From Stieleria sp. JC731 (GTDB taxonomy: Bacteria; Planctomycetota; Planctomycetia; Pirellulales; Pirellulaceae), in contig NZ_JAJKFQ010000005.1 in the NCBI RefSeq assembly GCF_020966635.1, positions 434,001-498,000 on the forward strand: 64,000 nt of DNA. Direction: 5' to 3'. Within the stretch, counting starts at the first letter, position 1; every line of letters begins with the position of its first letter. The translations under genes and the position numbers were made by a program. This document shows, piece by piece, positions 56,887-64,000 of this stretch. Under the pieces are notes generated by a model that was not told the DNA's origin, searched no databases, and worked only from the letters and a program-made list of their open reading frames with translations.

Positions 56887-57801
56887 ATGAAACTCTACTA
56901 TTACCAAAGTAAGTCAGGAAACGTTGGTGACGATCTAAATCCGTGGTTGTGGCCCAGGGTCCTTGATAGAAGGTTGGATGCGGATGGCGATCATCTCTTA
57001 ATCGGGATTGGTTCGATTCTGAATAACAGGATTCCCGTGGCGCGTGAGTACACAGTTTTGGGAGCTGGTTTGGCAGGGCAGCCACCCCGATTAGACGTAG
57101 GACGGTGGGATTTTGTTGCACTTCGTGGCCCATTGAGTAAGGCGGGAGTGGAGGTCGACTCGAACATACCTCTGTTAGACCCCGCGTATCTAATGGTTTC
57201 CGAATTTCCTGCTGGCAATCGAGAGTCTTGCGAAGAGATTGGTTATATCCCCCATTTTCGTAGCATTGACATTGGGGCTTGGGAATCTGTCTGTGACTAT
57301 TCAGGATTAAAGTTTATTGATCCTAGGTGGCATGTTGAAAAGTTCTTGAAAGCCTTGTGGAAATGTGATCGAGTCATAACTGAAGCAATGCACGGAGCGA
57401 TTCTCGCTGATGCGTATGGAATCCCTTGGTTGGGCGTCAAGGCTCATGGGCAAGTAAATAGCTTTAAATGGAGCGATTGGGGCCAATCGCTCGATCTAGA
57501 TTTCAATTTGCAGCTCATTCCCGCAACTTGGAAGGGAGAAGGCGGGTTGTCGATCACTAAGCGGTCGAAAATTGAATTGAAACGATTCGCAAAGTTTATT
57601 GGGGTATTTCAGGATGGCTGGTCTCCGATTGAATCTCGGAGAACGAAAAGCAGTAGCGAGGAGATAAAAGAGACTGCCTCGCTCTTAAGGCGTATAAGCG
57701 AGTCAAGCGATTTCTTGCTTTCCGATCAGCGATTGCGGGAGGCGAAAACTGAGCATTTGCGTGAAGCGATTGTAAATTGGCTAAGGACACGAAGCGAGTG
57801 A
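56887..57801 (+). CDS. polysaccharide pyruvyl transferase family protein (ExoV-like)
   Basis: From ATG 56887 the protein has 304 aa; upstream in-frame TTG 56779 gives 36 non-conserved residues. The start MKLYYYQSKSGNVGDDLNPW is typical of ExoV-like pyruvyl transferases, as are LLIGIGSILNNRIP, VALRGPLSKAGV and VITEAMHGAILADAYGIPWL (the H-G-x-I catalytic-site region). It would move a pyruvyl group from phosphoenolpyruvate onto a sugar as a ketal, giving the polymer negative charge. The last 60 residues are variable. Confidence 0.88.
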   Translation: MKLYYYQSKSGNVGDDLNPWLWPRVLDRRLDADGDHLLIGIGSILNNRIPVAREYTVLGAGLAGQPPRLDVGRWDFVALRGPLSKAGVEVDSNIPLLDPAYLMVSEFPAGNRESCEEIGYIPHFRSIDIGAWESVCDYSGLKFIDPRWHVEKFLKALWKCDRVITEAMHGAILADAYGIPWLGVKAHGQVNSFKWSDWGQSLDLDFNLQLIPATWKGEGGLSITKRSKIELKRFAKFIGVFQDGWSPIESRRTKSSSEEIKETASLLRRISESSDFLLSDQRLREAKTEHLREAIVNWLRTRSE

Positions 57802-58021
57802 GTTCAGTTTCGCAGTAGCTGCTGGTACCGCTAAGTTGCAAATCTGGCATGGTAATGAAAGTATGCGTTAATCAATTGCCTGTGCGTGTTTTGTTTGGCT
57901 AAAGCCTAGTTTTAGAGTCTAGGCAAGCCGTTGCAATCATTGCCGAATGTGATTTCTAGCCCATTCTTCTGTGATTGTTGGTAACTCCAAAGGCATCGTC
58001 GAGAAAGGATAGGACTGGGTT

Positions 58022-58831
58022 ATGTCGTCTAGGATAGGAATCGTGATACCCTTGAAGTCGAGGAAGGTTTCACGGGATTGGGAAGGAGTTTGTGGATCTC
58101 TCGCTGCAACTCTGCGCTCTGTGGCCGGACAGGCTTGTCGTGATTTCAGGTGTGCCGTTGTAGGCCACGAAGATCCAGAGTGTGTCGCAGAAGCCGATCC
58201 AAATATTATCTTCCATTCAGTCCAGGGATTAGATGTCCCTGATTATTCAGGATGGAAGCCAAGCGATCGGCAACGAGCCATAACAAAAGATAAAAACACC
58301 AAAATTTTTGAGGGTGTGAAGCTTCTCGAAGGAAAGGGGATCTCGCATTGGTTTGCACTCGATGCGGATGATCTTCTGCGGAATGATTTTGTGGGGAATG
58401 TCCTGGATCGCAATTTGAAGTACGGTGCAATTTTGCAGAGTGGCTACATGCTCGATCGTGCTTCGGGGAAAATTTGTCCAAAGCGAAATTTCTATGAAGC
58501 TTGTGGTTCGTCTTGCGTGTTGTCGAGCCGAGTGGTTTTCTCGAAGGGCAAGACGATGGATGCAATTCCTTGGTGTAGGTACTCGCACCTTAAGATTGGT
58601 CAGTTTTTCGAGAAAGAGCTGAACGTGCAATGTGAGTGGATTTACGATCCCCTTGTTTGCTATGTCGTTGGTCATGGGGATAACTCCAGCGCAGATTATC
58701 GCCGCAGTGCTATCGGGCGCCTGAAACGGAAGGTGTTGTGGGCTACGCTGGGAAGAAAGTTTAGCGGTAGGCGAATGTCCAATTTTTCGCAGGTGGAGTA
58801 CCCGTTCGTCCCCGCCGAGATGAATGTTTAG
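58022..58831 (+). CDS. GT-A fold glycosyltransferase-like protein
   Basis: The 269-aa protein starts with GIVIPLKSRKVSRDW, a GT-A nucleotide-sugar strand, and has HWFALDADDLLRNDFV (about 109-124), where DADD is the metal-binding DXD motif. No second catalytic Asp is obvious. Conservation is weaker than in ordinary family 2 enzymes, so the call rests mainly on the DXD motif, fold pattern and position among polysaccharide genes. ATG 58022 is the only good start. Confidence 0.65.
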   Translation: MSSRIGIVIPLKSRKVSRDWEGVCGSLAATLRSVAGQACRDFRCAVVGHEDPECVAEADPNIIFHSVQGLDVPDYSGWKPSDRQRAITKDKNTKIFEGVKLLEGKGISHWFALDADDLLRNDFVGNVLDRNLKYGAILQSGYMLDRASGKICPKRNFYEACGSSCVLSSRVVFSKGKTMDAIPWCRYSHLKIGQFFEKELNVQCEWIYDPLVCYVVGHGDNSSADYRRSAIGRLKRKVLWATLGRKFSGRRMSNFSQVEYPFVPAEMNV

Positions 58832-59248
58832 CCGGGTTTCAGCATTGATGGTTGTTCTTGTGATTTAGCGTGTAGGTTACAGCTTCCTATCAGTCGTTGT
58901 CTGCTGAGTGTGTAGCAGCAGAAGAGTTTTTGCTTTTTGTGTTCACGTTGTAGCGTATGTCGTTAAAGCAACTCGGCTTTTAGAATGGTTGGGGCGCGGT
59001 CTGGCCGGTTTCTGTTCCGTCATAGAAAGGCGGTGGTGTGATTTGGTCTTGGTAGGGACTGCCCGAAGTACCAAAGGCGTAGGTCAGTGAGCGCAATGCT
59101 TTAGTTGATCCACTTTAGTGGTCGATTTCGAGTGTTGTCTCGATAGTTGTAGGTGTAACGGGCTGGGGTAGCGGCTTCGCGTGCCAGCATTGCGTTTTTT
59201 TGAAATCAGTAGAAAAAGCTTCGGTTCGTTAAGAGCGAGCAGAATTGT
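58832..59248. other. intergenic stretch before the Wzt gene, nothing identified
   Basis: 417 bp. A 60-codon frame at 58908-59090 has no protein-like pattern. I see no terminator or repeat of the palindromic family. Confidence 0.45.
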
Positions 59249-60541
59249 ATGTCAACTCCGATAATATCCGTTGAAAATTTGTCCAAAGCCTATCGAGTCG
59301 GGGCGAAAGATGAGATGCCCGATACTCTTGTGGGCGCGGCTAAGGGCATGTTAACTGCGCCCTTGAGAAACCTGCGATCTTTGCGGCAGCTTGATACAGC
59401 TAAATCGGGGAAATCGAAGTCGTCTGAAGATACGCTTTGGGCGCTGAAAGACGTGTCCTTCGAGATTAATCGTGGGGATGTTGTTGGGGTAATAGGCCAC
59501 AATGGAGCCGGTAAGAGCACCCTCCTGAAAATTCTTAGCCGAATTACGGAGCCAACAGAGGGGCGAGCGGTCGTCCGAGGAAGGGTTAGTAGTCTCCTTG
59601 AAGTGGGGACAGGGTTTCATCCAGAGCTTACCGGTCGTGAAAATGTATATATGAACGGGACGATTCTCGGGATGACAAAGAAGGAGATTGACCGGAAGTT
59701 CGACGAAATCGTCAGTTTTAGTGGTATCGGAAAATTTCTGGATACTCCAACCAAGCGTTATTCAAGCGGTATGCAGGTTAGGTTGGCGTTTGCTGTTGCC
59801 GCTCACCTAGAACCAGAGATATTGATTATTGATGAGGTTCTGGCTGTAGGGGATGTTGAGTTTCAGCGCAAATGCTTGGGGAAAATGCATGAAGTCGCGA
59901 GGGGGGGGCGGACTGTTGTGTTCGTGAGCCACAATATGACCGCTGTGGAGACATTGTGTACGTCTTGTCATTGGATGGAGTTAGGGCAAGTCAAGGAGAG
60001 TGGTGAGACAGGCAACTTGCTGCGCAAATATTTCCAATCGATGAATGAGCGAAGCCAGTCTGGTGCGGCAGAATGCAGCAGGATGGAAAACGGGTTTCAG
60101 TGCTGCAGGGTTCAGCTCCGTGACCAGTCCAGCGGCTTTGCCAACGTATTTGATAATGGTGATGAGGTGACCGTTGATATTGATCTGAAATTCGAATTGC
60201 CTGATATTCCAGTTGTTCAGTTTGGGTTAGATGTGTTTTCGCCAACGGGAGTGTTGGTCGGTAACTGGAATAACCGATTGGCTGGAGTCGATGAGGTCGT
60301 CCCGTCGTCAATGATGAATGTGAAGTGGAAGTTTGGAACGGCAGGATTTACACCAGGGAACTACATTATTGGGTTGCGTGTGAAAGATCCAAGATCTGGT
60401 AGGATGATTTCACGAATTGAGAATGCTGCTTCCTTCGAAGTTCTTAATAGGAAGGTGGCTGAGTTGGACCCGTCTTTCGGCAATGGGAACGGTTTCATTT
60501 CACTAAATGCTCGAATAGAAGTGGAGAGCGTTTGTGAGTAA
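59249..60541 (+). CDS. polysaccharide export ATPase with glycan-recognition domain (Wzt type)
   Basis: The 430-aa protein has an ABC ATPase domain: Walker A IGHNGAGKSTLLKIL (about 90-104), YSSGMQVRLAFAVAAHLEPE signature, Walker B ILIIDEVLAVGD and H-loop VVFVSHNM. A C-terminal beta-sandwich domain of about 160 residues (Wzt_C) follows; in known systems it reads the end-modified glycan before export. The partner permease is at 55698. A run of eight G at 59901-59908 lies in the ATPase coding part (VARGGRTVVF). It overlaps the next gene by 8 bp. Confidence 0.95.
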   Translation: MSTPIISVENLSKAYRVGAKDEMPDTLVGAAKGMLTAPLRNLRSLRQLDTAKSGKSKSSEDTLWALKDVSFEINRGDVVGVIGHNGAGKSTLLKILSRITEPTEGRAVVRGRVSSLLEVGTGFHPELTGRENVYMNGTILGMTKKEIDRKFDEIVSFSGIGKFLDTPTKRYSSGMQVRLAFAVAAHLEPEILIIDEVLAVGDVEFQRKCLGKMHEVARGGRTVVFVSHNMTAVETLCTSCHWMELGQVKESGETGNLLRKYFQSMNERSQSGAAECSRMENGFQCCRVQLRDQSSGFANVFDNGDEVTVDIDLKFELPDIPVVQFGLDVFSPTGVLVGNWNNRLAGVDEVVPSSMMNVKWKFGTAGFTPGNYIIGLRVKDPRSGRMISRIENAASFEVLNRKVAELDPSFGNGNGFISLNARIEVESVCE

Positions 60542-61310
60542 AGTCATTGTTGTTGCGGGAATGCATCGGTCGGGGACCTCTCTAGTTTGTCAGCAGTTGG
60601 CTGAGTTGGGTGTGCGATTCAATGGAGACCTCCTGCCTCCATCGAAACATAATAAGCGAGGGTACTATGAAAACAAGAAGCTTATTTGTTTCCATGATCG
60701 CTTGATTAAAACTCATGCGAAAAGTTGGAGAGACTATCGTTCGCTGCGCTCCTTGAACGCTGGCGAAGTGTTTGATTATGAAGGTGCTGTGTCAATTGCA
60801 AGGGAATTAAGAGGGGGGGGCGGGGTTGTTGCTTTAAAAGATCCTCGCATTTGTTTTTTTTTAAAACAATGGGTTGATGTTCTTGGGGACTGTGTCGTTG
60901 TCGCGCCAGTTAGGGATCCTTCGGAGGTTGTGGACTCTTTGATGCGCCGGGGAGACTTACTTCGAGAGTATCGTGGGAAAAGGTTGGCAGCGATTCACGC
61001 AGGGTATTCGCTTTGGAAAATGTATAATGAAGCGTGTCTTGCGTATTTGCAGGCAGTTCCAGGCTCAGGTTTCCTTGTGAATTCAGGTGCTGGCTTTAGT
61101 GTGGCTGCACTTAGTTCAGGTTTGAAGGATTTTGGGTTGGTGTTACCCGGTAGTGGGAATGACTCTGAGTCATCGAGTGTGCTTGACGAGAGTTTGGTAA
61201 GTACGCAGCCGCACAGGCTTGTAAGGTTCGTACGGTATCTTCGGCCGGATGTTTTGAGGCTCTATTCAGCGATTCTTGGGATCTGTGATCGTGCGGCTGG
61301 TGGCTCGTGA
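60534..61310 (+). CDS. sulfotransferase family protein
   Basis: The 258-aa protein starts at GTG 60534, overlapping wzt by 8 bp. The 5'-phosphosulfate loop is VVAGMHRSGTSLVCQQL, at residues 6-22, and the 3'-phosphate region is VVVAPVRDPSEVVDSLMRR. KHNKRGYYENKKL is typical of sulfotransferases in polysaccharide loci. It would use PAPS to sulfate a sugar. The coding sequence contains G8 (60813-60820) and T9 (60854-60862) homopolymers, both prone to slippage. Acceptor unknown. Confidence 0.85.
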   Translation: MSKVIVVAGMHRSGTSLVCQQLAELGVRFNGDLLPPSKHNKRGYYENKKLICFHDRLIKTHAKSWRDYRSLRSLNAGEVFDYEGAVSIARELRGGGGVVALKDPRICFFLKQWVDVLGDCVVVAPVRDPSEVVDSLMRRGDLLREYRGKRLAAIHAGYSLWKMYNEACLAYLQAVPGSGFLVNSGAGFSVAALSSGLKDFGLVLPGSGNDSESSSVLDESLVSTQPHRLVRFVRYLRPDVLRLYSAILGICDRAAGGS

Positions 61311-61478
61311 GATATTTGGCTGGAAGGCATTCGATCCAAGTTAAGTGGTTGGGTTGATTTGCGATTCTCCTTATAGTTTTCTTGATTGTCACGAGTTGGT
61401 TTGGCCTTTTCTCAGATTGTTAGGTCGGTGTGTTTTAGTTCTTGCGGCAATTGCAGTTCTTACTTTAGATAAACGCTC

Positions 61479-62681
61479 TTGAAGAAAATCTGCATTTTTC
61501 AGCCTTCGGTCAATGTCGCATCGGAGACGTTCATCAAGGCCCATGGTGAGCGGTTGCCAGGTGTCGTTGGTGTCGTGTGGAGTTCAAACGGGCTCCCTTG
61601 TCTTGAAGGGAGTGTGTTGCCCAGGCAGTCGGTGAGTCGGCGCGGTGCAAGGAAGCTTTCCAGGCTCGTAAAAGGCGAGGGGTGGAAAGCGGAGGTTGAT
61701 CAGGGATATTGTGATGCGATCCGGCAAACCGGAGCCGAGGTGGCTTTGGCGGAGTATGGGCCGACGGGCGTTGCGATCGCTGATGCTTGTAGGAAACTTG
61801 ATTTGCCGCTCGTCGTGCATTTTCATGGGTACGATGCGAGTCAGACTGATACGATTGATCAGTATTCCGATCGCTATAAGAAACTGTTCGATCAAGCTTC
61901 TGCCGTAATCGGTGTTTCGCAAGCGATGGTGTCCCAGTTGCAGCGACTGGGGTGTCCTGAAGAAAAGGTTGTGTACAACCCGTACGGAATCGATTGCGAT
62001 AGATTTCAAGGTGCATCGCCTCTTGATTCGGAACCGGTTTTTTTAGCGGTCGGCCGGTTGGTGGAAAAGAAAGCTCCGTACCTCACGATTCTCGCGTTCA
62101 GGGAAGTTTTGGCTCGATGTCCTGAGGCAAGGCTGCGAATCGTCGGAGACGGTCCGTTGATGGGAGTGTGCCGTGACATGGCGATCGGCTGTGAGGTAGA
62201 GCATGCCGTTACATTTCTTGGGCCGTTGTCGCATGAAGATGTGCAGCGCGAAATGGGGATGGCGCGTGCATTCGTGCAGCACTCAGTGGTCGCGTCCAGC
62301 GGGGATAGTGAGGGCACGCCGCTAGCGGTGCTGGAAGCAGGTGCCACTGGGATTCCAGTTGTTGCGACGCGGCATGCTGGGATCCCTGACGTTGTTGTCG
62401 ATGGAGAGACGGGCTTGCTGGTTGATGAGCGAGACGTCTCCGCCATGGCTGCGGCTATGGTTCGATTGGCTGAGAACCGCTCGTTGGCTTCAAGTCTAGG
62501 TGCTAATGCCGCGAAACACGTACGAAGTCGTTACACCATGGATCATCACATCACTCGCTTGGCAAGCATCCTTGAGCTTTCCGCCACTGGCGGTGATATC
62601 GTGGCTGAAAAATCTAAGATATGCCGCGAGCTTCTCGGTGATGCTTATGAGGATTCATTGTTAAGCTCTAATGCAAATTGA
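61479..62681 (+). CDS. family 4 glycosyltransferase
   Basis: A 400-aa GT-B enzyme. Marks are the N-terminal ICIFQPSVNVASETFIKAHG, LPLVVHFHGYDASQTD, VYNPYGIDCDRFQGA, LAVGRLVEKKAPYLTILAF and EGTPLAVLEAGATGIPVVAT (EX7E). The SETFI/HGYDAS pattern resembles the colanic acid WcaL/AmsK type. The start is TTG 61479, directly before the first strand; no ATG or GTG is in the right place. It lies 168 bp after the sulfotransferase gene. Confidence 0.92.
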   Translation: MKKICIFQPSVNVASETFIKAHGERLPGVVGVVWSSNGLPCLEGSVLPRQSVSRRGARKLSRLVKGEGWKAEVDQGYCDAIRQTGAEVALAEYGPTGVAIADACRKLDLPLVVHFHGYDASQTDTIDQYSDRYKKLFDQASAVIGVSQAMVSQLQRLGCPEEKVVYNPYGIDCDRFQGASPLDSEPVFLAVGRLVEKKAPYLTILAFREVLARCPEARLRIVGDGPLMGVCRDMAIGCEVEHAVTFLGPLSHEDVQREMGMARAFVQHSVVASSGDSEGTPLAVLEAGATGIPVVATRHAGIPDVVVDGETGLLVDERDVSAMAAAMVRLAENRSLASSLGANAAKHVRSRYTMDHHITRLASILELSATGGDIVAEKSKICRELLGDAYEDSLLSSNAN

Positions 62682-62745
62682 TATGTTGAATTATGGTGAT
62701 TCGACGTTTCACGCTCGTATAAAGAACGCTCACTAAGGCTGGAAG

Positions 62746-63720
62746 TTGCTTTACTCGGAGGAATGGATCGCGCCACCTGGGTTTCGTTTGCCCGGGTTTA
62801 TTATTTGTGGTGCGATGAAGTGTGGCACAAGTACCGTTCATGCGCTGCTGGAGAAACACCCGGCTGTGTTTGTACCGAAGGACGAGGTCAACTTCTTTGA
62901 TATTGACGACATCTTTCAGCATTCCGACTTTTTTATTAACGGAAGCGAGCGATGGCATGTCCCAAATATCCTTGATGGCTCAACACGCTATTGGGAATGG
63001 TATCAGCGGTTCTTTCAAGAAGCTCCCTCGGATGCGATCTTAGGAGAAGATTCCACTTGCTACCTAGCTTCGCCACGTGCCTTTAAGCGTATCGGGATGC
63101 AAGAGCAGCCAATTAAGCTTGTGGTGTGCTTGCGGCAACCTACTCAGAGGGCTTATTCCCAGTACTGGCACATGCTGCGAACAGGACGTGCCATGTTTAC
63201 GTTTGAGGATACGTTGCGATTTATTCCGTCAATGGTACTCGCACGCAGCATGTACCTTGAGCAGGTCCGGCGGATGCTCGAGTTCATTCCTCGTGAGCGA
63301 GTATTTTTCTTTGTTCTGGAAGAATTTGTTTCGGATAAGGCCGGTATCGCGAAGGGGTTGTCTGACTTTCTTGGGATCGACTATTCCCTCTTCCCCTCGG
63401 ATGCTCTGCAAACACATACAAATAAGGCAAAGTTTCCTCGAAGTGTGCGATTGCAAGCGTTGAAGAATCGGATGTTGCGATCAGCGGGGAACCAGCAGTA
63501 CGTCGGGCGGTTGCCCTATTCAGTCGATATCGGTTCGCGCCAAATGCCGCTCGCTGCGCGTGCGATCGAATGGGTGCATAATCGTATCAACCCATCGCGG
63601 ATGGGAGCTACGCCCAAGATGGAAGCGAGTACAAAGGAGTTTCTGGACGACTTCTTCAGGAGGGAGTTGGACGGGCTGTCAGAGCTCGTAGGGAAAGATC
63701 TAGAAAAGTATTGGTATTAA
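62746..63720 (+). CDS. sulfotransferase, heparan-sulfate N-deacetylase/sulfotransferase-like
   Basis: A 324-aa PAPS-dependent sulfotransferase of the eukaryote-like family (PF00685-type). The 5'-phosphosulfate loop is IICGAMKCGTSTVHALLEKH, followed by PAVFVPKDEVNFFDID; the 3'-phosphate motif is VVCLRQPTQRAYSQYWHML. The start is TTG 62746 with AAGG upstream; an ATG at 62763 is out of frame. The short pre-loop region leaves no other start. It is the second sulfotransferase in the cluster and should act on a different position or sugar. Confidence 0.9.
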   Translation: MLYSEEWIAPPGFRLPGFIICGAMKCGTSTVHALLEKHPAVFVPKDEVNFFDIDDIFQHSDFFINGSERWHVPNILDGSTRYWEWYQRFFQEAPSDAILGEDSTCYLASPRAFKRIGMQEQPIKLVVCLRQPTQRAYSQYWHMLRTGRAMFTFEDTLRFIPSMVLARSMYLEQVRRMLEFIPRERVFFFVLEEFVSDKAGIAKGLSDFLGIDYSLFPSDALQTHTNKAKFPRSVRLQALKNRMLRSAGNQQYVGRLPYSVDIGSRQMPLAARAIEWVHNRINPSRMGATPKMEASTKEFLDDFFRRELDGLSELVGKDLEKYWY

Positions 63721-63798
63721 TCTTAGTCGCGGTATTTTGGCAGCGGGGGGCGTGACATTGTCTTCCCTAGGGCGGAGCCAAGTGCGGTTGTTCTGTTG

Positions 63799-64000
63799 AT
63801 GGTCAGTTGGGAAATGAATCGACAAGAGGGTCAGAATACAGAGGAGGGTGTCGCGGTCTCTGTAGTGATCCCCACCTTCAATCGTGGTCATCGCATCGTT
63901 CGGGCTGTGGAGAGTGTCCTTGCAAGCGATGGAGACGTTGTAGGCGAAGTAATTGTTGTTGATGACGGTTCATCCGATGGGTCATGTGCAAATCTTGAGC
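63799..64000 (+). CDS. family 2 glycosyltransferase, N-terminal part cut by the window edge
   Basis: The reading frame is open from ATG 63799 (or ATG 63814) to the end of the window. It reads AVSVVIPTFNRGHRIVRAVE, then VLASDGDVVGEVIVVDDGSS, the N-terminal strand and Asp-Asp motif of GT-A family 2 enzymes. The frame lacks a stop within the window, so only about 67 residues are visible. Confidence 0.85.
   Translation, partial: MVSWEMNRQEGQNTEEGVAVSVVIPTFNRGHRIVRAVESVLASDGDVVGEVIVVDDGSSDGSCANLE

Noticed and set aside
58908-59090. A 60-codon frame in the gap before the Wzt gene.
   Set aside because: No ATG start, and the composition is unlike neighbouring proteins.

Overview
The window reads as chromosome from a planctomycete, most likely a Pirellulaceae / Rhodopirellula-type organism. 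The case rests on family content. There is a giant PSCyt1 / DUF1549 / DUF1553 cytochrome-like protein followed by a DUF1501 protein. A PilM-like trio carries Met/Gly/Asp-rich low-complexity segments. There is a PknB-type kinase with a large extracytoplasmic domain, and an exosortase / PEP-CTERM polysaccharide locus. I found no rRNA, tRNA, CRISPR array, insertion sequence or phage gene. All assignments come from reading motifs; no database search was run.

Layout. (1) 1-6.6 kb: a three-gene inner-membrane set (PilM-like protein plus two single-pass membrane proteins), closed by a clear terminator. (2) 6.8-16.5 kb: hemB, a small MESH1-type alarmone hydrolase, the PSCyt/DUF1501 pair, and a secreted eukaryote-like cyclophilin ending in a shared bidirectional terminator. 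(3) 16.6-23.7 kb: a phytanoyl-CoA dioxygenase homologue, a HerA/VirB4-like ATPase, then a compact radical SAM - flavin halogenase-like oxidoreductase - D-2-hydroxyacid dehydrogenase set. (4) 23.9-29.8 kb: a Ser/Thr kinase with a predicted beta-helix-like ectodomain, convergent to a DevBCA-type ABC exporter operon. (5) 30.2-36.4 kb: a minus-strand PEP-CTERM protein / FemAB-like / YdcF-like unit, a patatin, a FeeM-like acyltransferase and a tail-anchored FHA-like protein. (6) 36.9 kb to the end: a long plus-strand exopolysaccharide region with exosortase, Wzz/BY-kinase, a 1.7-kaa TPR protein, EpsI-like protein, priming sugar transferase, deacetylase, rfbB, rfbA, several glycosyltransferases, an LbH acyltransferase, Wzm and Wzt ABC export proteins, a pyruvyltransferase-like protein and two sulfotransferases. 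It continues past the window edge in a family 2 glycosyltransferase.

How the genes fit together. Regions 5 and 6 look like one functional unit. The exosortase would sort the neighbouring PEP-CTERM protein, and the FemAB-like, FeeM-like, EpsI-like, TPR, deacetylase and TIGR03087-type glycosyltransferase genes are the usual companions of exosortase polysaccharide loci. A good -24/-12 (sigma-54) promoter followed by a hairpin-rich leader lies upstream of the exosortase, with weaker sigma-54-like sites upstream of the acyltransferase and the PEP-CTERM gene. The polymer is probably acidic, given the pyruvyl and sulfate transfer genes, and exported by Wzm/Wzt. Two arrays of GC-rich palindromic repeats, with different periods (about 93 and 118 bp), flank one glycosyltransferase gene inside this region.
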